From positions 1 through 15,740 of the forward strand of contig CAZVKL010000022.1 in NCBI GenBank assembly GCA_964627845.1: a DNA stretch of 15,740 nucleotides. Direction: 5' to 3'. The first letter of the stretch is position 1. Each line of letters begins with the position of its first letter. A program made the translations under genes and the position numbers. Positions 13,344 through 15,740 of the stretch are shown piece after piece. The notes under the pieces were generated by a model. It was not told the DNA's origin and did not search any database. It was given only the letters and a program-made list of their open reading frames with translations. Origin of the DNA: DUUI01 sp964627845. Lineage in GTDB: Bacteria > Bacillota_I > Bacilli_A > Erysipelotrichales > Erysipelotrichaceae.

Positions 13344-15521
13344 ATGGCAAAAAAAGAAAATATAACGTTGGATGACCTAAGAGTTCAAGTCCGCACGTAT
13401 ATTAACAATCCTGACGATGTTGCTTTAATTGAAAAGGCCATCGCTTTTTCCCGTGATAAACACGAAGGACAAATGAGAAAATCAGGGGAACCGTATTTTA
13501 TTCATTTAGTCCATGTCGCTTATATCTTATCCACCTTACAAGTCTCGCCCGTAACCATTGCGGCTGGCTTGCTTCATGATGTGATCGAAGATTGTGATGT
13601 GACCCCTCAAGAAATGACTCAAGAATTTAGCGCAGAAATAACAGGCTTAGTTGAATCCGTCACGAAGATTGGGAACATTAAATTTAAAGATGAGAAAGAA
13701 TATCTGGCCGAAAACCATCGAAAGATATTGATTGCGATGGCGCATGATATTCGAGTGATTTATATAAAACTAGTGGATCGACTCCATAATATGCGCACCC
13801 TAAATTTCCAACCTGAATATAAACAAATCAAGATTGCTAATGAAACCTTAAGTGTCTATGCGCCTATTGCCCATCGCTTAGGGATTAGTGAAATTAAAAA
13901 TGAACTGGAAGATTTATCTTTTTATTATATAAATAGAAAAGAATATTATGATATTGCTCAGAAAGTTGAACTTAGAAAAACAGAGCGGGATGCTCAGGTT
14001 CAATCCATGATCGACAATATCTCATCTTTATTAATGAATCATACGATCCCACATCGTATTTTTGGTCGTTCGAAGCATCTTTATTCAATTCATAAAAAGA
14101 TGATGACCAAGAACAAACGCTTCGATGAAATCTTGGACTTAATGGCCATCCGTATTATTACCGAAGATATTGGGGCTTGTTATGAAATTCTAGGATATAT
14201 CCATGCTCAATATCGCCCGATTCCGGGTCGTTTAAAAGACTATATTGCGATGCCAAAGATGAACATGTATCAGTCGTTGCATACGACCATCGTGGGTGAT
14301 GATGGCTACATCTTCGAGGTTCAGATTCGTACTGAACAAATGGATCAAATCGCTGAACAAGGGGTTGCCGCTCACTGGCGTTATAAAGAAGGTCATTCTT
14401 CTGCATTAGAAAATCAACGTCAAATTGAAGAGAAACTTGCTTGGTTCAGAGACTTAGACATGGAAGATGAAGATGCCACATCCTATATGGAGACCCTTCA
14501 AAAAGATGTCTTTGAAGCAAACGTATATGTTATGACCCCTAATGGTCGAGTGATTGATTTACCTAATGGCGCAACGCCAATTGATTTTGCCTATAAAATT
14601 CATACCGAAGTCGGGGAAGCAGCTACCGGTGCGAAAGTAAATGGAACCTTAGTCCCACTTAACACAAAACTGGTAACTGGGGATGTTGTTGAAATAAAGA
14701 CCGCGAATAATCCAACCGGACCATCGGAAGATTGGTTATTATTTGTGGTGACCAATCGGGCTCGCTCAAAAATAAAAAACTACTTCCAACGTAAAGAAGC
14801 CGAATCTCGTCAAGTCAACATTAAAAAAGGGGAGAAGATGTTTAAGGAAGAGCTCAAGAAGCGTGGGCTCGATGAAAAGGAATATTTTGTGAAGGCGAAG
14901 CTGGAGCCGCTCTATCCTGTGTTTAGTTTAAAAAATTATGATGACTTTATGAATGCGATTGCGCTCAAATCCCTTTCTTTACAAAAGGTCTTTGAAAAAA
15001 TTGATTCTAAACCAAAACTATTTAGCGAGATTGGACGTATTTTTAGTGGACAACCTCAACCCCGCAAAAAGATATCAAAATCTGGAATTCGTGTTGAAGG
15101 GGTCGATTCAATGATGATTAGCATTGCTCAATGTTGTAATCCAGTCAAAGGAGAAGACATTGTCGGTTACATCACAAAAGGAAAAGGTGTCAAGGTCCAT
15201 CGTGCGGATTGTCATAACATTATAAATGAAACCAACCGTTTAATTGAAGTGGAATGGGATGAAGAGACTTCAAATAGTTCCTATGAAGCAGCCTTGTTAA
15301 TATCTGCTTTTGATCGTCAATTCTTATTGACCGATATTGTCACCGCCATCTCTCAAAGCAAATCCACCATTACCTTTGTTAATGCTCAAATTGATGAAGA
15401 CAAAGTCCACACCACCATTCAGCTTCGGGTAGAAGTCAAGAATTCTGAAGAATTAAGAGTGCTCATTTCGAATATCCGTAAAGTTGATTCGGTAATCGAT
15501 ATTTCTCGACAGATGATGTAA
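13344..15521 (+). CDS. rel: Bifunctional (p)ppGpp synthetase/hydrolase Rel (RelA/SpoT homologue)
   Basis: Makes and degrades the alarmone (p)ppGpp in response to amino-acid starvation at the ribosome. 725 residues, full length. Hydrolase domain: KHEGQMRKSGEPY (39-51), GLLHDVIED (75-83) with H78-D79, and DRLHNMRTL (145-153). Synthetase domain: GRSKHLYSIHKKM (241-253), DLMAIRIIT (265-273), GRLKDYIAMPK (295-305), YQSLHTT (309-315), EVQIRT (325-330). The R-L-K-D (296-299) in the synthetase loop is the R-x-K-D form typical of bifunctional enzymes rather than the acidic version of monofunctional RelA, and both domains keep their catalytic residues. Regulatory half: TGS (about 392-453), helical, Cys-containing domain (IAQCCNPVKGEDI with C597-C598, C623), and a C-terminal ACT (about 645-725). 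SD AAAGGGGAAAGG precedes the ATG; no convincing promoter was found between the apt terminator and the start. Confidence 0.96.
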   Translation: MAKKENITLDDLRVQVRTYINNPDDVALIEKAIAFSRDKHEGQMRKSGEPYFIHLVHVAYILSTLQVSPVTIAAGLLHDVIEDCDVTPQEMTQEFSAEITGLVESVTKIGNIKFKDEKEYLAENHRKILIAMAHDIRVIYIKLVDRLHNMRTLNFQPEYKQIKIANETLSVYAPIAHRLGISEIKNELEDLSFYYINRKEYYDIAQKVELRKTERDAQVQSMIDNISSLLMNHTIPHRIFGRSKHLYSIHKKMMTKNKRFDEILDLMAIRIITEDIGACYEILGYIHAQYRPIPGRLKDYIAMPKMNMYQSLHTTIVGDDGYIFEVQIRTEQMDQIAEQGVAAHWRYKEGHSSALENQRQIEEKLAWFRDLDMEDEDATSYMETLQKDVFEANVYVMTPNGRVIDLPNGATPIDFAYKIHTEVGEAATGAKVNGTLVPLNTKLVTGDVVEIKTANNPTGPSEDWLLFVVTNRARSKIKNYFQRKEAESRQVNIKKGEKMFKEELKKRGLDEKEYFVKAKLEPLYPVFSLKNYDDFMNAIALKSLSLQKVFEKIDSKPKLFSEIGRIFSGQPQPRKKISKSGIRVEGVDSMMISIAQCCNPVKGEDIVGYITKGKGVKVHRADCHNIINETNRLIEVEWDEETSNSSYEAALLISAFDRQFLLTDIVTAISQSKSTITFVNAQIDEDKVHTTIQLRVEVKNSEELRVLISNIRKVDSVIDISRQMM

Positions 15522-15551
15522 GAAATTGAAAACATTTTCAGAAAATTAGTG

Positions 15552-15579
15552 TTGATTCTTTGAAAATAGGTGCTATAAT
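15552..15579 (+). promoter_or_regulatory. Strong promoter after rel, driving the leader ORF
   Basis: TTGATT (15552-15557) and TATAAT (15574-15579) are 16 bases apart, and TGC precedes the -10 to make it extended. It is the best-matching promoter in the window. Predicted start about 15586, so the whole leader up to the terminator is about 140 bases. Confidence 0.8.
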
Positions 15580-15601
15580 CAGTTTATCGAAAGGAGAACC
15601 C

Positions 15602-15664
15602 ATGAAAAACGTAAAACAAATGATGATGATGCGTATGTTTTTAATAAATGGGGACATCTCTTGA
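15602..15664 (+). CDS. Met-rich 20-residue leader peptide
   Basis: A tiny ORF with a strong SD (AAAGGAGA, 15590-15597) and a strong extended -10 promoter 22 bases upstream of its SD region. The product starts MKNVKQ, then has four consecutive Met (7-10), Arg, a fifth internal Met (12) and ends FLINGDIS. No family is recognised. The good start signals, the clustered identical codons, and the position before an antiterminator/terminator pair suggest a regulatory leader peptide whose translation, not its product, matters. Its last codons (GGG GAC A) form one arm of the proposed antiterminator. A chance ORF is the alternative but does not explain the promoter, SD and terminator order. Confidence 0.6.
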   Translation: MKNVKQMMMMRMFLINGDIS

Positions 15665-15715
15665 GATAGCGTCATCTTTTTTGATTGAATGAAACGTTAA
15701 ACAGGAAGTGTCCTT
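15650..15715 (+). promoter_or_regulatory. Candidate antiterminator pairing of the attenuator
   Basis: GGGGACA (15650-15656), inside the leader ORF, can pair with TGTCCTT (15709-15715), which is the loop plus the first bases of the 3' arm of the terminator, with two G-U pairs. A second option for the 5' arm is a local hairpin: ATCT (15656-15659) with AGAT (15664-15667), extendable by GAC (15653-15655) with GTC (15671-15673). The local hairpin spans the leader stop codon. The two pairings compete, as in classical attenuators. Confidence 0.5.
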
Positions 15716-15726
15716 CCTGTTTTTTT
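15699..15726 (+). terminator. Strong terminator after the leader ORF
   Basis: AAACAGGAAG (15699-15708) pairs perfectly over 10 bp with CTTCCTGTTT (15713-15722) around TGTC, and is followed by a T-run to 15726. It lies between the leader ORF and the SD of the next gene, so it must be read through for that gene to be expressed from the leader promoter. Confidence 0.85.
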
Positions 15727-15732
15727 ATGGTT

Positions 15733-15740
15733 AAGGAGAT
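15733..15740 (+). promoter_or_regulatory. Shine-Dalgarno of a gene beyond the window
   Basis: AAGGAGAT at the very end of the window is a near-perfect ribosome binding site; the start codon should lie within about 10 bases outside the window. The product is unknown, but it is the presumed target of the attenuator. Confidence 0.6.

Noticed and set aside
15527..15540. TGAAAA-CA-TTTTCA hairpin after rel as a terminator
   Set aside because: The loop would be only two bases, the stem is all A/T except one pair and no T-run follows.
15522..15740. T-box riboswitch before the gene beyond the window
   Set aside because: No T-box AGGGTGG-type sequence or specifier stem was found; the short leader with an ORF fits peptide-based attenuation better.
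1..15740. CRISPR arrays, tRNA or rRNA genes, complete insertion sequences
   Set aside because: No repeat-spacer pattern, no cloverleaf-like or rRNA-like sequence and no intact transposase were found on either strand by reading.

Overview
The window reads as a low-GC, walled member of the Firmicutes (Bacillota). All 13 genes lie on the + strand. TGA is used as a stop (mraZ, the 82-codon gene, the leader ORF) and Trp is TGG, so the code is standard and a Mycoplasma-type organism is unlikely despite the AT-rich sequence. The neighbourhoods (mraZ-rsmH-ftsL-PBP-mraY-murD; recJ-apt-rel) and AAAGTGG MraZ boxes fit Firmicutes, perhaps near the Erysipelotrichia / Turicibacter / Haloplasma side, but I cannot place it further. 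A run of exactly 100 Ns inside murB indicates a draft assembly or metagenome bin.

Region 1 (1-3717) is a tight envelope operon behind an extended -10 promoter: murJ (lipid II flippase), a HEPN-like/CBS-pair protein of unknown role, murB (interrupted by the N gap) and a membrane-anchored sugar-1-phosphate transferase. Region 2 (3718-4079) is a gene-poor spacer with a possible minus-strand IS30-type transposase remnant, a strong terminator, an extended -10 promoter and a 10-bp-phased array of MraZ boxes.

Region 3 (4080-10139) is a short division and cell wall (dcw) cluster: mraZ, rsmH, ftsL, a PASTA-bearing class B PBP, mraY and murD, mostly overlapping or nearly abutting. It stops at murD with a terminator; murG, ftsW, divIB/ftsQ, ftsA and ftsZ are not in the window. 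murJ and murB sit upstream of the cluster, so lipid II precursor synthesis (MurB, MurD, MraY), export (MurJ) and septal crosslinking (FtsL, PBP) are gathered in about 10 kb.

Region 4 (10140-15521) is an information/stress block: an unrecognised HTH protein, an unrecognised 82-residue protein coupled to recJ, then apt (purine salvage) and a full-length bifunctional Rel (ppGpp synthesis and hydrolysis). A terminator folded around the apt stop codon separates apt from rel.

Region 5 (15522-15740) is the most unusual part: a strong promoter, a good SD, a 20-codon Met-rich leader ORF, a mutually exclusive antiterminator/terminator pair, and the SD of a gene beyond the window. It looks like a ribosome-sensing attenuator of unknown signal and unknown target.
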